Of a DNA stretch of 64,000 nt, positions 16,592 to 25,198 are shown piece by piece; within the stretch, counting starts at the first letter, position 1; each line of letters opens with the position of its first letter. The stretch spans positions 35,718-99,717 of the forward strand of contig NZ_JARPVX010000009.1 of the NCBI RefSeq assembly GCF_033947565.1, read 5' to 3'. The notes beneath the pieces were generated by a model, which made no database searches, was not told where the DNA came from, and saw only the letters and a list, made by a program, of their open reading frames with translations. The DNA comes from Lichenihabitans sp033947565 (GTDB lineage: Bacteria > Pseudomonadota > Alphaproteobacteria > Rhizobiales > Beijerinckiaceae). A program made the position numbers and the translations under genes.

Positions 16592-16622
16592 AACCCTCCG
16601 GTGGGGCGCTAACCGGAGGGTT
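16592..16622. terminator. Hairpin terminator after the secreted-protein gene
   Basis: An 11-bp perfect stem (16592-16602 and 16612-16622) around a 9-base loop lies 20 bases after the stop. It is flanked by AA on one side and TT on the other, with only a short T-tract, so it is a moderate rather than strong intrinsic terminator. Confidence 0.6.
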
Positions 16623-16728
16623 CGCTCTTGGTCGAGCCAGGTGGCCCGACCGCAAGTTCGGACGCGATGCGGCTGCTAGGCGCGGGGACCATCACCCGCT
16701 CGAAGACGCCGCGACCGCGAAAGCAAGA

Positions 16729-17049
16729 TCAGTCGCAAACCCGCACGGGCCGGTAGCCGACAAAGGTGCCATAGGCGTCGTAGACAGGCGTGCGTTCGCG
16801 GTAGCAGGGAGCATAGGCCTGCACCGGGGCATAGCCATAGGCCGGCGCATAACCATAGCCGTAGCCCGAGGCGTAGGCCGGCCGGGTCGCGCCGCTCAGC
16901 AGAGCTCCGGCCGCGAGGCCGCCGATCAGGCCACCCGCGAAGGGGCCGCCCCAGCCGCCGGCCGCCGCCGGTGTTGCGCTGCCTGCGATGCCGGCAGCCA
17001 GAACCGCGGCCGCAATGCCGGCCGCCATGGTGGTCTTGATGAAGGACAT
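16729..17049 (-). CDS. Small secreted Gly/Tyr-rich protein
   Basis: This 106-aa protein has a signal peptide (cleavage near residue 30, after PAAA), a Gly-rich hydrophobic segment (GGLIGGLAAGALL) that could insert in a membrane, a Tyr/Ala/Gly low-complexity stretch (SGYGYGYAPAYGYAPV), and a Cys-containing tail ending PVRVCD. Such small envelope proteins are frequent in rhizobiales and mostly uncharacterised. AAGGGG lies nine bases before the ATG. No function is inferred. Confidence 0.7.
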   Translation of the reverse strand: MSFIKTTMAAGIAAAVLAAGIAGSATPAAAGGWGGPFAGGLIGGLAAGALLSGATRPAYASGYGYGYAPAYGYAPVQAYAPCYRERTPVYDAYGTFVGYRPVRVCD

Positions 17050-17381
17050 GGGACGCCCCTTGGGTGATGAAGGTGGACCGGAGGTCTGCTCGGGCCGGTC
17101 TCGACGAAACCGAAGCTAAGGCGTTGCGGCTGAATGGAACATGAAGCGGTTCGACGGCTGTTGTTCAGGCACCGCGAAGCCTTTGAAGCCCTGCGCCAAC
17201 CGGACAAAGGCGAACGTGCTGCGGTGGCCGGTTGGCCGGTTGGCCGGCTGGCCGATCGGGCGAGAGGGCGATCTCCCCTTCGTCCTCGCGGCTTTCAGCC
17301 CGGCCGGCGCGAATTGCCTTTTCGGGCGGGAGGCGATACCGGTCGGACCCCGTGACCACCCGCTGGCGCGATGCCGATGAG
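17050..17381. other. Divergent intergenic region upstream of rpiA
   Basis: About 330 bases separate the divergent Gly/Tyr-rich gene and rpiA. No convincing ORF is present. It holds a short tandem repeat at 17225-17256 and presumably both promoters. Confidence 0.5.
17225..17256. repeat. Four-copy 8-bp tandem repeat
   Basis: Four consecutive octamers read TGGCCGGT, TGGCCGGT, TGGCCGGC and TGGCCGAT, the last two degenerate. It lies about 125-155 bases upstream of the rpiA start. Short tandem repeats of this kind can vary in copy number by slippage. Confidence 0.7.
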
Positions 17382-18116
17382 ATGCCTTTCATGCCCGAGG
17401 CGAACCAGAACGACCTGAAGGCGCTCGCGGCCGCCCGCGCGCTCGACTTCGTTCAGGACGGTATGCGGCTCGGCCTCGGCACCGGCTCCACGGCGACGCT
17501 GTTTGTCGCGCAACTGGCCACGAAGGTCAGTCAAGGGCTGAAAATCACCTGCGTGGCCACCTCGGAAGCCACCGAGGCCCAGGCGCGGGCGGCCGGCATT
17601 CCGATGACGACGCTCGATGCGATGCCGGAACTCGACCTCGTGGTTGACGGAGCCGACGAATTCGACCCCGCCTTGCGGCTCATCAAGGGCGGTGGCGGCG
17701 CCCTGCTGCGTGAGAAGATCGTCGCCGCGGCGGCGCACCGCATGGTGGTGGTGGCCGATGCGTCGAAGCAGGTCGAAACCCTCGGCCGCTTTCCTCTGCC
17801 GGTCGAGGTCAATCCTTTCGGGCTCGGCGCCACGCGCCGCCTCGTGGCCGAGGTCTGCCGCAGTCTCGGGCTGCCCGACGAGGCCCGCCTGCGTCCGGCC
17901 AAGACAGGATCTGGGCCTTTCATCACCGACGGCGGCCATCTGATCCTCGATCTTCCGCTTGGCGCCATCCCGGCGCCCGAAGCGCTGGCGGCCGCCTTGC
18001 TGGCTGTGCCGGGCGTCGTCGAGCACGGTCTCTTTATCGGTCTGGCCACCGCGGTGGTGCTCGCGACGGCGGGCGGAACGCGGGTGATCGACCCTTCAGT
18101 CAAGAATGGGACATGA
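17382..18116 (+). CDS. rpiA: Ribose-5-phosphate isomerase A
   Basis: The 244-aa enzyme interconverts ribose-5-P and ribulose-5-P in the pentose phosphate/Calvin pathways. Family motifs GLGTGSTA (phosphate loop), VDGADEFD (catalytic Asp/Glu) and KGGGGALLREK (catalytic Lys/Glu) are present. Two ATGs, 17382 and 17391, could start it; either leaves the catalytic core intact. The next gene begins five bases after its stop, so the two are likely coupled. Confidence 0.96.
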   Translation: MPFMPEANQNDLKALAAARALDFVQDGMRLGLGTGSTATLFVAQLATKVSQGLKITCVATSEATEAQARAAGIPMTTLDAMPELDLVVDGADEFDPALRLIKGGGGALLREKIVAAAAHRMVVVADASKQVETLGRFPLPVEVNPFGLGATRRLVAEVCRSLGLPDEARLRPAKTGSGPFITDGGHLILDLPLGAIPAPEALAAALLAVPGVVEHGLFIGLATAVVLATAGGTRVIDPSVKNGT

Positions 18117-18120
18117 TGTG

Positions 18121-18687
18121 ATGCAGTCAGTTTTCGCCACCCTGGGCCGCGGCGTCGCGGTGGCCTTGTTGCTCGGTGCAGCCTCGGCGCAGGCCCAGAC
18201 CGCGCCTGCGGCCGCCCCGCCGCCCGCCGCCCAGGCTCCGACCGTGCCGGACGTCGGGCAGCCCGAGCCGCCAGCCGCCGCTGTTGCGGCCGGTCGCGCC
18301 CTGGTGGTCGCCTCGGGCATGTCGCGCTCGTTCACGCCGATGGTGCCGCAGCTGTCGGGTCAGATCGTGCCTCTGCTGACCCGCACGCGGCCCGAGCTGA
18401 AGGACAACCTGCAGATCGTGCTGAAGCAGCTCGAGCCCGACTTCACCAAGAAGGGTGACGAGATGACCGAGATCGCGGCCAAGATCTACGCCCGGCACAT
18501 GAGCCAGGACGAGCTCGAGCAGGCGGCCGCCTTCTTCAAATCGCCGGTCGGCATGAAATACGTCGAAGTGCAGCCTGCCATGCTGGACGAGGTCGTGGTC
18601 GCGATGCAGACCTGGACCCAGTCGCTGTCGAGCTACATGATGCAGCGCGTGCACGACGAGATGAAGGCCAAGGGCCAGGATTTCTGA
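18121..18687 (+). CDS. DUF2059 domain-containing secreted protein
   Basis: The 188-aa product has a signal peptide ending near AQAQ, a Pro/Ala-rich linker (about residues 27-55), and a helical DUF2059 domain whose signature is the YARHMSQDELEQAAAFFKSPVGMKY segment (only part quoted: ELEQAAAFFKSPVGMK). DUF2059 proteins are periplasmic and of unknown function. An alternative in-frame ATG at 18106 would overlap rpiA; 18121 gives a cleaner signal peptide. It lies between rpiA and gor, probably in one operon. Confidence 0.82.
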   Translation: MQSVFATLGRGVAVALLLGAASAQAQTAPAAAPPPAAQAPTVPDVGQPEPPAAAVAAGRALVVASGMSRSFTPMVPQLSGQIVPLLTRTRPELKDNLQIVLKQLEPDFTKKGDEMTEIAAKIYARHMSQDELEQAAAFFKSPVGMKYVEVQPAMLDEVVVAMQTWTQSLSSYMMQRVHDEMKAKGQDF

Positions 18688-18724
18688 AGCAGCGGGGCCG
18701 GGCTCCGGTCGAGGGCAGGGCGGT

Positions 18725-20113
18725 ATGGCGGAGCACGACGTCGACTTCTTCGTGATCGGGGGCGGCTCAGGCGGCGTCCGTGCGGCGCGCATCGCCGCCA
18801 ATCACGGAGCCCGCGTGGCGCTGGCGGAATCCTACCGCCTCGGGGGCACCTGCGTGATCCGCGGCTGCGTGCCGAAGAAGCTTTATGTTTATGCCAGCCG
18901 TTTTGCCGACGATTTCGCGGATGCGGCCGGCTTCGGATGGGAGGTCGGGGCCGCGCGGTTCTCCTGGCCGAAGCTGGTGGCCGGCAAGGAGGCCGAGGTG
19001 TCGCGCTTGTCCGACATCTACCGCGCCAACCTGGTCAAGGCCGGGGTGACGATCCATGCCAACCGGGCCACGGTGCTGGGCCCGAACCGCATCGGGCTCG
19101 ACACCGGAGCCGAGGTGTCTGCCCGGCACATCCTGGTGGCGACGGGATCGCATCCCGTCTTCCATCCCGACATTCCCGGCATCGATCTCGCGATCTCGTC
19201 GAACGAGATCTTCGATCTGCCTGCCTTTCCGAAGCGCCTGTTGGCGATCGGCAGCGGCTATATCGCGTTGGAATTCGCATCCGCCTTCGTGCGGCTCGGC
19301 AGCGCCGTGACGGTGGTGTACCGCGGCGACGCGGTCCTGCGCGGCTTCGACCACGACATGCAGGCGGGGCTGAGCGAGGCCCTCGGCCATGCGGGCATCG
19401 ACCTGCGGCCGCGCACAAGTCCGACGCGGATCGAACGGGTCGATGGCGGCCTGCGTGTGCATCTCGATGACGGCACGACCGTGGAGGTTGATCAGGTGCT
19501 AGCCGCCACGGGGCGCGTTCCGTTGACTGCCGGCCTCGGCCTCGAGGCAGCGGGCGTTCAGCTCGACGCAAGCGGCGCCATCCGGGTCGATCGCTTTTCG
19601 ACAACCAGCGTGCCCTCGATCCATGCGGTCGGCGACGTTACCGATCGCATCAACCTGACGCCCGTGGCGATCCGCGAGGGTCATCTCCTGGCCGACACCC
19701 TGTTCGGCGGTCGCGACCGCGCCACCGACCATGCCAATGTGGCCTCGGCGGTGTTCACCACGCCGGAGGTCGGCACCGTCGGCCTGACCGAGGCCGACGC
19801 CCGGGAGCGGTTCGACGTCGTGGATGTCTACAAGGCTGCGTTCCGGCCCATGAAGGCGACCTTGTCGGGACGGGCCGAGAAGACCGTGATGAAGATCCTG
19901 GTCGACGGGATCACCGACCGCGTGCTGGGCGTCCACATCCTGGGCCACGAGGCGGGCGAGGTGATCCAGGCCGTCGCGATCGCGGTCCACATGGGGGCCA
20001 CCAAGGCGCAGTTCGATGCCACGATGGCGGTACATCCGACGGCGGCCGAGGAACTGGTGACGATGCGGACCAGGACGGCCCGCCACACGCGCGGTGTGGC
20101 GGAGGCCGCCTGA
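18725..20113 (+). CDS. gor: Glutathione-disulfide reductase
   Basis: The 462-aa FAD/NADPH flavoenzyme reduces oxidised glutathione. The FAD-binding GGGSGG motif is at about residues 12-17, the redox-active disulfide is Cys43/Cys48 in CVIRGCVPKK, the NAD(P)H-binding GSGYIALE is mid-protein, and the catalytic His-Glu pair is in HPTAAEE near the C-terminus. GRGCVPKK-type context separates it from lipoamide dehydrogenase (GGTCLNxGC) and mercuric reductase. Confidence 0.95.
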   Translation: MAEHDVDFFVIGGGSGGVRAARIAANHGARVALAESYRLGGTCVIRGCVPKKLYVYASRFADDFADAAGFGWEVGAARFSWPKLVAGKEAEVSRLSDIYRANLVKAGVTIHANRATVLGPNRIGLDTGAEVSARHILVATGSHPVFHPDIPGIDLAISSNEIFDLPAFPKRLLAIGSGYIALEFASAFVRLGSAVTVVYRGDAVLRGFDHDMQAGLSEALGHAGIDLRPRTSPTRIERVDGGLRVHLDDGTTVEVDQVLAATGRVPLTAGLGLEAAGVQLDASGAIRVDRFSTTSVPSIHAVGDVTDRINLTPVAIREGHLLADTLFGGRDRATDHANVASAVFTTPEVGTVGLTEADARERFDVVDVYKAAFRPMKATLSGRAEKTVMKILVDGITDRVLGVHILGHEAGEVIQAVAIAVHMGATKAQFDATMAVHPTAAEELVTMRTRTARHTRGVAEAA

Positions 20114-20177
20114 AGGCTGTCAGGGCCAAATGGAAATCATTTCGCCCGTGCAAGGCGGGGCTGTCGAGAGACTGCGA

Positions 20178-21368
20178 TCAGGCCCGCAAACGACCCAGGG
20201 GCCGCCGCAGCCGCGGCAGGACCGGCATCCATCCGTCGCGGCACACGAGGTGCCACACCGTGAAGCCCACCAGCGCCGCATGGACGGCGGCGTTCTGCAC
20301 GAACAGGGCCGCGGGCCCGAACCATGCCATGCCGACCGAGCCGACGGCCGGGCCCACGATGGCGCCGACGCAATATAAGAACAACATGGTCGAGGACACC
20401 TCGACGCCGTTGTCCGGGCCGGCGCGATCATTCACGTGGCTGATCGCTACCGTATAAAGCACCATCGTCGAGGCGCCGATCGACAAGCCGAGGCAGGAGA
20501 TCAACAGCATCGAGCCGTGGCTGGTCATGGCCAGCATGGATTCGGCCAGAATACCGATGGCGGAGAACACCGTCAGAACCAGGCGGCGGTCATGCCCGTC
20601 CGACAACCGCGCCACGGGATAGACCGCGAGCGCGGTGCCCATGATGGTGGCCGTCATGAAGGTCGCCACATGGGCGGACGACAGGCCGAGGCCGAGGCCA
20701 TAGACGGGGGCCAGCGCATAGAAGTTGCCGTTGGCGGCACCGATGCAGGCGGCCGAGACCGTGCCGATCGGCGACAACCGCGCCATCCAACGCAGCTGCA
20801 GCGACACCGAACGCGACACGCGCGGCACGCTGCCCCGCGTCAGCAGGATCGGCACGATGGCGGCCGCGAGGCAGAGCGCCGCGATGGCGAACAGCACGTC
20901 GGCCTGCGGCTTCATGGTGGCGATGATTTCCTGGCCGGCGGCGCTGCCCCCGAAGGTGACCATCTGATACAAAGCGTAGACGCCGCCCCGGTTGGAATTG
21001 TTCGAGCGCGCGTTCAGCCAGGCCTCGAGCACGGCGTAGAGCCCCGCGAAGGCAAAGCCCAGCAAGGCGCGCAGCGCCATCCAGCTGAGCGGGCTTTCGG
21101 CCAGCGGGAACAGGATGGCCGAGACGATCGTCATGCCGGCGAAGACCACGAAGGCGAACTTCGCCCCAAGCCGCCGCAGTACCGCCGCCGACAGGAAGCT
21201 GCCGAGCAGCATGCCTCCGAAATAGGCCGAGCCGACGAGGCCGATCGCCAGTTCCGGGAAGCCGTCGAGCTTGGTGCGCAGCGGCACCAGGGTATTCAGC
21301 ACCCCATTGCCGGTGATCAGTACGAACACCGAAATCAACAGGGCGGCCAGAGAGGAGGCGGCGGGCAT
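20178..21368 (-). CDS. MFS transporter (YcaD-like)
   Basis: This 396-aa protein has twelve predicted hydrophobic helices in two bundles. The first half includes LGSFLSAAVLRRLGAKF, resembling the MFS loop 2-3 motif. General similarity is to the YcaD/sugar-efflux-like branch; the substrate is unknown. The start at 21368 was preferred to the farther ATG at 21464 because it begins directly at helix 1. It converges with gor (64-base gap). Confidence 0.83.
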   Translation of the reverse strand: MPAASSLAALLISVFVLITGNGVLNTLVPLRTKLDGFPELAIGLVGSAYFGGMLLGSFLSAAVLRRLGAKFAFVVFAGMTIVSAILFPLAESPLSWMALRALLGFAFAGLYAVLEAWLNARSNNSNRGGVYALYQMVTFGGSAAGQEIIATMKPQADVLFAIAALCLAAAIVPILLTRGSVPRVSRSVSLQLRWMARLSPIGTVSAACIGAANGNFYALAPVYGLGLGLSSAHVATFMTATIMGTALAVYPVARLSDGHDRRLVLTVFSAIGILAESMLAMTSHGSMLLISCLGLSIGASTMVLYTVAISHVNDRAGPDNGVEVSSTMLFLYCVGAIVGPAVGSVGMAWFGPAALFVQNAAVHAALVGFTVWHLVCRDGWMPVLPRLRRPLGRLRA

Positions 21369-21609
21369 GTCGGCAAATCGCTCGAAAGAAGCAGCCCGGC
21401 ATGAAGCGCAAGCTGAGCCGGAAAGGAATGGTGATGTTTCGCCAGCCAATCGCGGCGTAAGCATGGATATGAAGGCGCCACCTTGCCGAAACCTTACGCT
21501 GTGGCAAACAAACCATGACGAGCGTGGCGGGGGCGGGCCAGTGGTGTATAAGGCCGCGTCCCCGGAGGGGACGGACCGCTATTCCGCAGGTCCGTGAAAG
21601 GTTCATCCG

Positions 21610-23052
21610 ATGACCGACGAGCGCCAGACGCATGGGCGCGGCACCATGTCACGTTCCGCCGCAAACCCGTCCCAGGCTTCGGCCTGGTCGCCGGCGAGCT
21701 GGCGCGGGTTTCCGGTCGAGCAGGTGCCTCATTATCCGGATGCGGCGGCACTCGCTGCCGTCGAAGGTCAGATCGCCAAATTCCCGCCGCTGGTCTTCGC
21801 CGGCGAAGCCCGCAAGCTGAAGCGCGCCCTCGGCGACGTCGCGCAGGGGCGCGCCTTCCTGCTGCAGGGCGGTGATTGCGCCGAAGCCTTTGCCGAGCAC
21901 GCGGCCGACAACATCCGCGATTTCTTCCGCGTGTTCCTGCAGATGGCCGTGGTGATGACCTTTGCGGCCGCATCGCCGGTCGTGAAGGTGGGTCGCATCG
22001 CCGGCCAGTTCGCCAAGCCGCGCTCGGCCCCGAACGAGACGGTCGGCGGCGTGGAGCTGCCGAGCTACCGGGGCGACATCGTCAATGGCATCGACTTCGA
22101 TGCGGCGTCGCGCATTCCCGACCCGCAGCGTCAGCTCGATGCCTACCGGCAGTCGGCCGCGACCCTGAACCTGCTCCGCGCCTTCGCGACCGGCGGCTAT
22201 GCCAACCTCGAGAACGCGCATCGCTGGATGCTGGGCTTCGTCGAGGATAGCCCGCAATCGAGCCGCTACGAGGAGCTGGCGGGCCGCATCACGGAAACGC
22301 TTGGCTTCATGAAGGCCATCGGGCTCGATGCGGAATCGCATCAGGAGCTGCGGCAGACCGACTTCTACACCTCGCACGAGGCGCTGTTGCTCGGCTACGA
22401 GCAGGCCCTGACGCGCGTCGACTCGACCAGCGGCGACCCCTATGCCACTTCGGGTCACATGTTGTGGATCGGCGATCGCACACGCCAGCCCGACCACGGG
22501 CACGTGGAATATTTCCGCGGCATCAAGAATCCGATCGGCCTCAAATGTGGTCCGTCGTTGACGCCCGACGGCCTGCTGCGGCTCGTCGACCTGCTCAACC
22601 CGGAGAACGAGGCCGGCCGACTGACGCTGATCTGCCGCTTCGGTGCCGACCAGGTGGGGAATCACCTGCCGGCCCTGGTGCGGGCGGTGGAGCGCGAGGG
22701 CCGCACAGTGGTGTGGTCCTGCGACCCCATGCACGGCAACACCGTCAAGGCCTCGACCGGCTATAAGACGCGACCGTTCGAGCGCATCATGGGTGAGATC
22801 CGCTCGTTCTTCCAGGTTCACGCGGCGGAAGGCACCTACGCCGGGGGCATTCACCTGGAAATGACCGGCAAGAACGTGACCGAATGCACGGGCGGCGCCC
22901 GGGCGATCTCGGATGCCGACCTGCAGGACCGCTATCACACCTATTGCGACCCGCGCCTCAATGCCGAACAGGCGATCGAGGTGGCGTTCATGGTGGCGGA
23001 ACTGTTGAAGAAGGAACGGCGGGACGTGCCGCAGCAGGTCGCGGCGGAATAG
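21610..23052 (+). CDS. aroG: Class II 3-deoxy-7-phosphoheptulonate synthase
   Basis: The 480-aa enzyme condenses PEP and erythrose-4-P, the first step of the shikimate pathway. Its length and the motifs LLQGGDCAEAF, VKVGRIAGQFAKPRS and WSCDPMHGNT mark it as a plant/actinobacterial-like class II DAHP synthase rather than the 350-aa class I AroFGH type. AAAGG precedes the ATG at 21610. The leader (21369-21609) has two small hairpins close to the start (GTCCCC/GGGGAC and GGACC/GGTCC), which might have a regulatory role. Confidence 0.96.
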   Translation: MTDERQTHGRGTMSRSAANPSQASAWSPASWRGFPVEQVPHYPDAAALAAVEGQIAKFPPLVFAGEARKLKRALGDVAQGRAFLLQGGDCAEAFAEHAADNIRDFFRVFLQMAVVMTFAAASPVVKVGRIAGQFAKPRSAPNETVGGVELPSYRGDIVNGIDFDAASRIPDPQRQLDAYRQSAATLNLLRAFATGGYANLENAHRWMLGFVEDSPQSSRYEELAGRITETLGFMKAIGLDAESHQELRQTDFYTSHEALLLGYEQALTRVDSTSGDPYATSGHMLWIGDRTRQPDHGHVEYFRGIKNPIGLKCGPSLTPDGLLRLVDLLNPENEAGRLTLICRFGADQVGNHLPALVRAVEREGRTVVWSCDPMHGNTVKASTGYKTRPFERIMGEIRSFFQVHAAEGTYAGGIHLEMTGKNVTECTGGARAISDADLQDRYHTYCDPRLNAEQAIEVAFMVAELLKKERRDVPQQVAAE

Positions 23053-23058
23053 GACGGG

Positions 23059-23076
23059 GCCGGGCGCGAGCCCGGC
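23059..23076 (+). terminator. Possible weak terminator after aroG
   Basis: A short GC hairpin (GCCGGGC 23059-23065, GCCCGGC 23070-23076) follows the aroG stop by six bases. There is no T-tract beyond TTCC, so it is weak evidence of termination. Confidence 0.35.
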
Positions 23077-23121
23077 TTCCCGCCCAAGCGGTGATCGGTC
23101 CCGCAGCAGCCGACCAAGACA

Positions 23122-23556
23122 TTATTGCGTGCTCAATAGCGGCTGCGAGGTCGTCCGGGCCGCGGCCAGCAAGGACCGGCAGGCGGCGACGTCGGCCGCG
23201 AGCTGGGCGATGAGGTCGGCCGTCGAAAGGGTGTCGGTCGTCGCATCCTCGAAGCCGGGCGGATCGGCGTCCGGAGGAGGCGCCAGTCCGGGCGGCAGGG
23301 CCGCAACCGCGCCGGCGCCCTGGGCCTTCAGCAGGCGCTGCACGCCGCGGATCGTGTAGCCGTCCTCGTAGAGCAGGCGCCGTATGGCGCGCAGCAGGTC
23401 GACATCGGCGCGGCGGTAATAACGACGACCGCCGCCTCGCTTCAACGGCTTGATCTGCAGGAACTTGGTTTCCCAGAACCGCAGCACGTGCGGTGGGATG
23501 TCGAGCGCTTCGGCGACTTCGCTGATCGTCCTGTAGGCGTCGGCATCCTTCTCCAT
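23122..23556 (-). CDS. MerR-family transcriptional regulator
   Basis: The 144-aa protein has an N-terminal winged helix-turn-helix (about residues 9-75) with ISEVAEALDIPPHVLRFWE and GGGRRYYRRADVDLL, typical of MerR. The C-terminal part is Pro/Ala-rich and lacks the Cys residues of metal sensors. The gene follows ihfA with a 3-base gap; an ihfA-merR pair downstream of fabH is conserved in alphaproteobacteria. Its target and effector are unknown. Confidence 0.9.
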   Translation of the reverse strand: MEKDADAYRTISEVAEALDIPPHVLRFWETKFLQIKPLKRGGGRRYYRRADVDLLRAIRRLLYEDGYTIRGVQRLLKAQGAGAVAALPPGLAPPPDADPPGFEDATTDTLSTADLIAQLAADVAACRSLLAAARTTSQPLLSTQ

Positions 23557-23559
23557 CGA

Positions 23560-23907
23560 TCAGTCGTCCTCGTCCTCGACGACCTGCCCGTTGACCCGGC
23601 CCTTCAAGATATTCGAGGGCTTGAACACCATGACCCGCCGCGGCGTGATCGGCACCTCGACGCCCGTCTTGGGATTGCGCCCGACGCGTTCGCCCTTCGA
23701 ACGCACCACGAACGAGCCGAAGGACGACAGCTTCACGACTTCGCCCCGGCTGAGCGCGTCCGCCATCTCGGACAGCACCATCTCGACCAGCTGGGCGGAT
23801 TCACTGCGTGACAGCCCGACGCGTTGGTAGACCGCCTCCGCCAGATCGGCCCGCGTCACGGTGCGACCCACCGCTGAGCGTCCGCTTTTCGTCATCACAT
23901 TGGCCAC
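23560..23907 (-). CDS. ihfA: Integration host factor alpha subunit
   Basis: This HU/IHF-family protein (115 aa from GTG 23907) pairs with IhfB at 6120 to bend DNA. Core motifs TRADLAEAVYQRVGLSR, LSSFGSFVVR and GRNPKTGVEVPI are present. The start is uncertain: GTG 23907 sits at good spacing from GAGGACGAG, while ATG 23895 lacks such a site but gives the more usual N-terminus. Its C-terminal extension is acidic (EDEDD). Confidence 0.93.
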   Translation of the reverse strand: MANVMTKSGRSAVGRTVTRADLAEAVYQRVGLSRSESAQLVEMVLSEMADALSRGEVVKLSSFGSFVVRSKGERVGRNPKTGVEVPITPRRVMVFKPSNILKGRVNGQVVEDEDD

Positions 23908-24121
23908 CAACTCGTCCTCACCCCAAAACCTCCGGCCACCATCGCCCGTGCTCGATGCCGCAAGGTACTCCCCTAGAGTACCCGGTGCGATCTAGCTCGG
24001 GTTGGCTGTCCTGCCAAGCGGCCATGCCGCATCGAGTCATAAGGCAAAGATTAAGGCAGCGCCGCAAGCCGAAAACGATCGCGCGCAATTTTGTGATCGG
24101 CCACGCGGCGGAAGCGGCGGC

Positions 24122-25123
24122 TTACCAGCGGATCAGGGCGCTGCCCCAGGTGAAGCCGCCGCCCATGGCCTCGATCATCACGAGATGCCCGGCCGCGATC
24201 CGTCCGTCGCCGACCGCTTCGGCGAGTGCCAGCGGGATGGAAGCGGCCGAGGTGTTGGCGTGCAGCTGCACCGTGGTCACCACCTTCTCGGGCGGAATGC
24301 CGAGCTTGGTGGCCGAAGCATCGATGATGCGGCGGTTGGCCTGGTGGGGCACGAACCAGTCGAGGTCCGCCGGCCCGGTGCCGGTGGCCTCGAAGGCGGC
24401 CCGCACCACGTCCTCCACCATGCCGACGGCGTGGCGGAACACGTCCTTGCCTTCCATGTGGACGTGGCCGATGCTTTGCGTGCTCGACGGGCCGCCTGTG
24501 GTGTGAAGCTTGTCGCGGTGGCGCCCGTCGGACCGCAAATGCGAGGTGAGCACCCCGCGCGGCCGGGCATCCTCCGGCTGGACCCGGGCTTCCAGCACCA
24601 TGGCGCCGGCTCCGTCGCCGAACAGCACGCAGGTGGTGCGGTCTTCCCAGTCGACGAGGCGCGAGAATGTTTCGGCGCCGATCACCAGGGCACAGCGATG
24701 CGAGCCCGAGCGAAGAAACTTGTCGGCCGTCGCCACCGCGAAGACGAATCCGGAGCAGACGGCCTGGAGATCGAAGGCCGCGCCGGCCGTGATGCCGAGC
24801 GCCGCCTGAACCTGCGTTGCGACGGCCGGAAACGTATAGTCGGGCGTCGAGGTCGCAACGATCACGAGGTCGATGTCGCTTGGGGACCGGTCGGCGGCCG
24901 CGAGCGCCTTGCGGGCGGCTGCGGTGGCCAGCACCGAGGTGGTTTCGTCGGGCCCGGCGATATAGCGGCGGGTGATGCCGGTGCGCTGCTGGATCCACTC
25001 GTCCGAGGTGTCGACCCGGGTTGCCAGCTCGGCATTGGTGACGCATTCGGCAGGGAGATGGCCCCCGATGCCGAGGACCACGGAATAGGGCGTCGATCGA
25101 TCCGGGGTCACAAGATTATCCAT
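24122..25123 (-). CDS. fabH: 3-oxoacyl-ACP synthase III
   Basis: The 333-aa thiolase-fold enzyme condenses acetyl-CoA with malonyl-ACP to start fatty-acid synthesis. The catalytic triad is Cys123 (QAVCSGF), His260 (FVPHQAN) and Asn290 (LHANTSAAS). It lies 75 bases after plsX on the same strand, the usual plsX-fabH arrangement linking phospholipid and fatty-acid synthesis. Confidence 0.97.
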   Translation of the reverse strand: MDNLVTPDRSTPYSVVLGIGGHLPAECVTNAELATRVDTSDEWIQQRTGITRRYIAGPDETTSVLATAAARKALAAADRSPSDIDLVIVATSTPDYTFPAVATQVQAALGITAGAAFDLQAVCSGFVFAVATADKFLRSGSHRCALVIGAETFSRLVDWEDRTTCVLFGDGAGAMVLEARVQPEDARPRGVLTSHLRSDGRHRDKLHTTGGPSSTQSIGHVHMEGKDVFRHAVGMVEDVVRAAFEATGTGPADLDWFVPHQANRRIIDASATKLGIPPEKVVTTVQLHANTSAASIPLALAEAVGDGRIAAGHLVMIEAMGGGFTWGSALIRW

Positions 25124-25198
25124 TCCAAGCGCGCGACGTTCAGGGTGCGCCCGCCCACGGCATCCGGCTCGATCAAGGGGCCGAGGCCGTCCGGTCGA

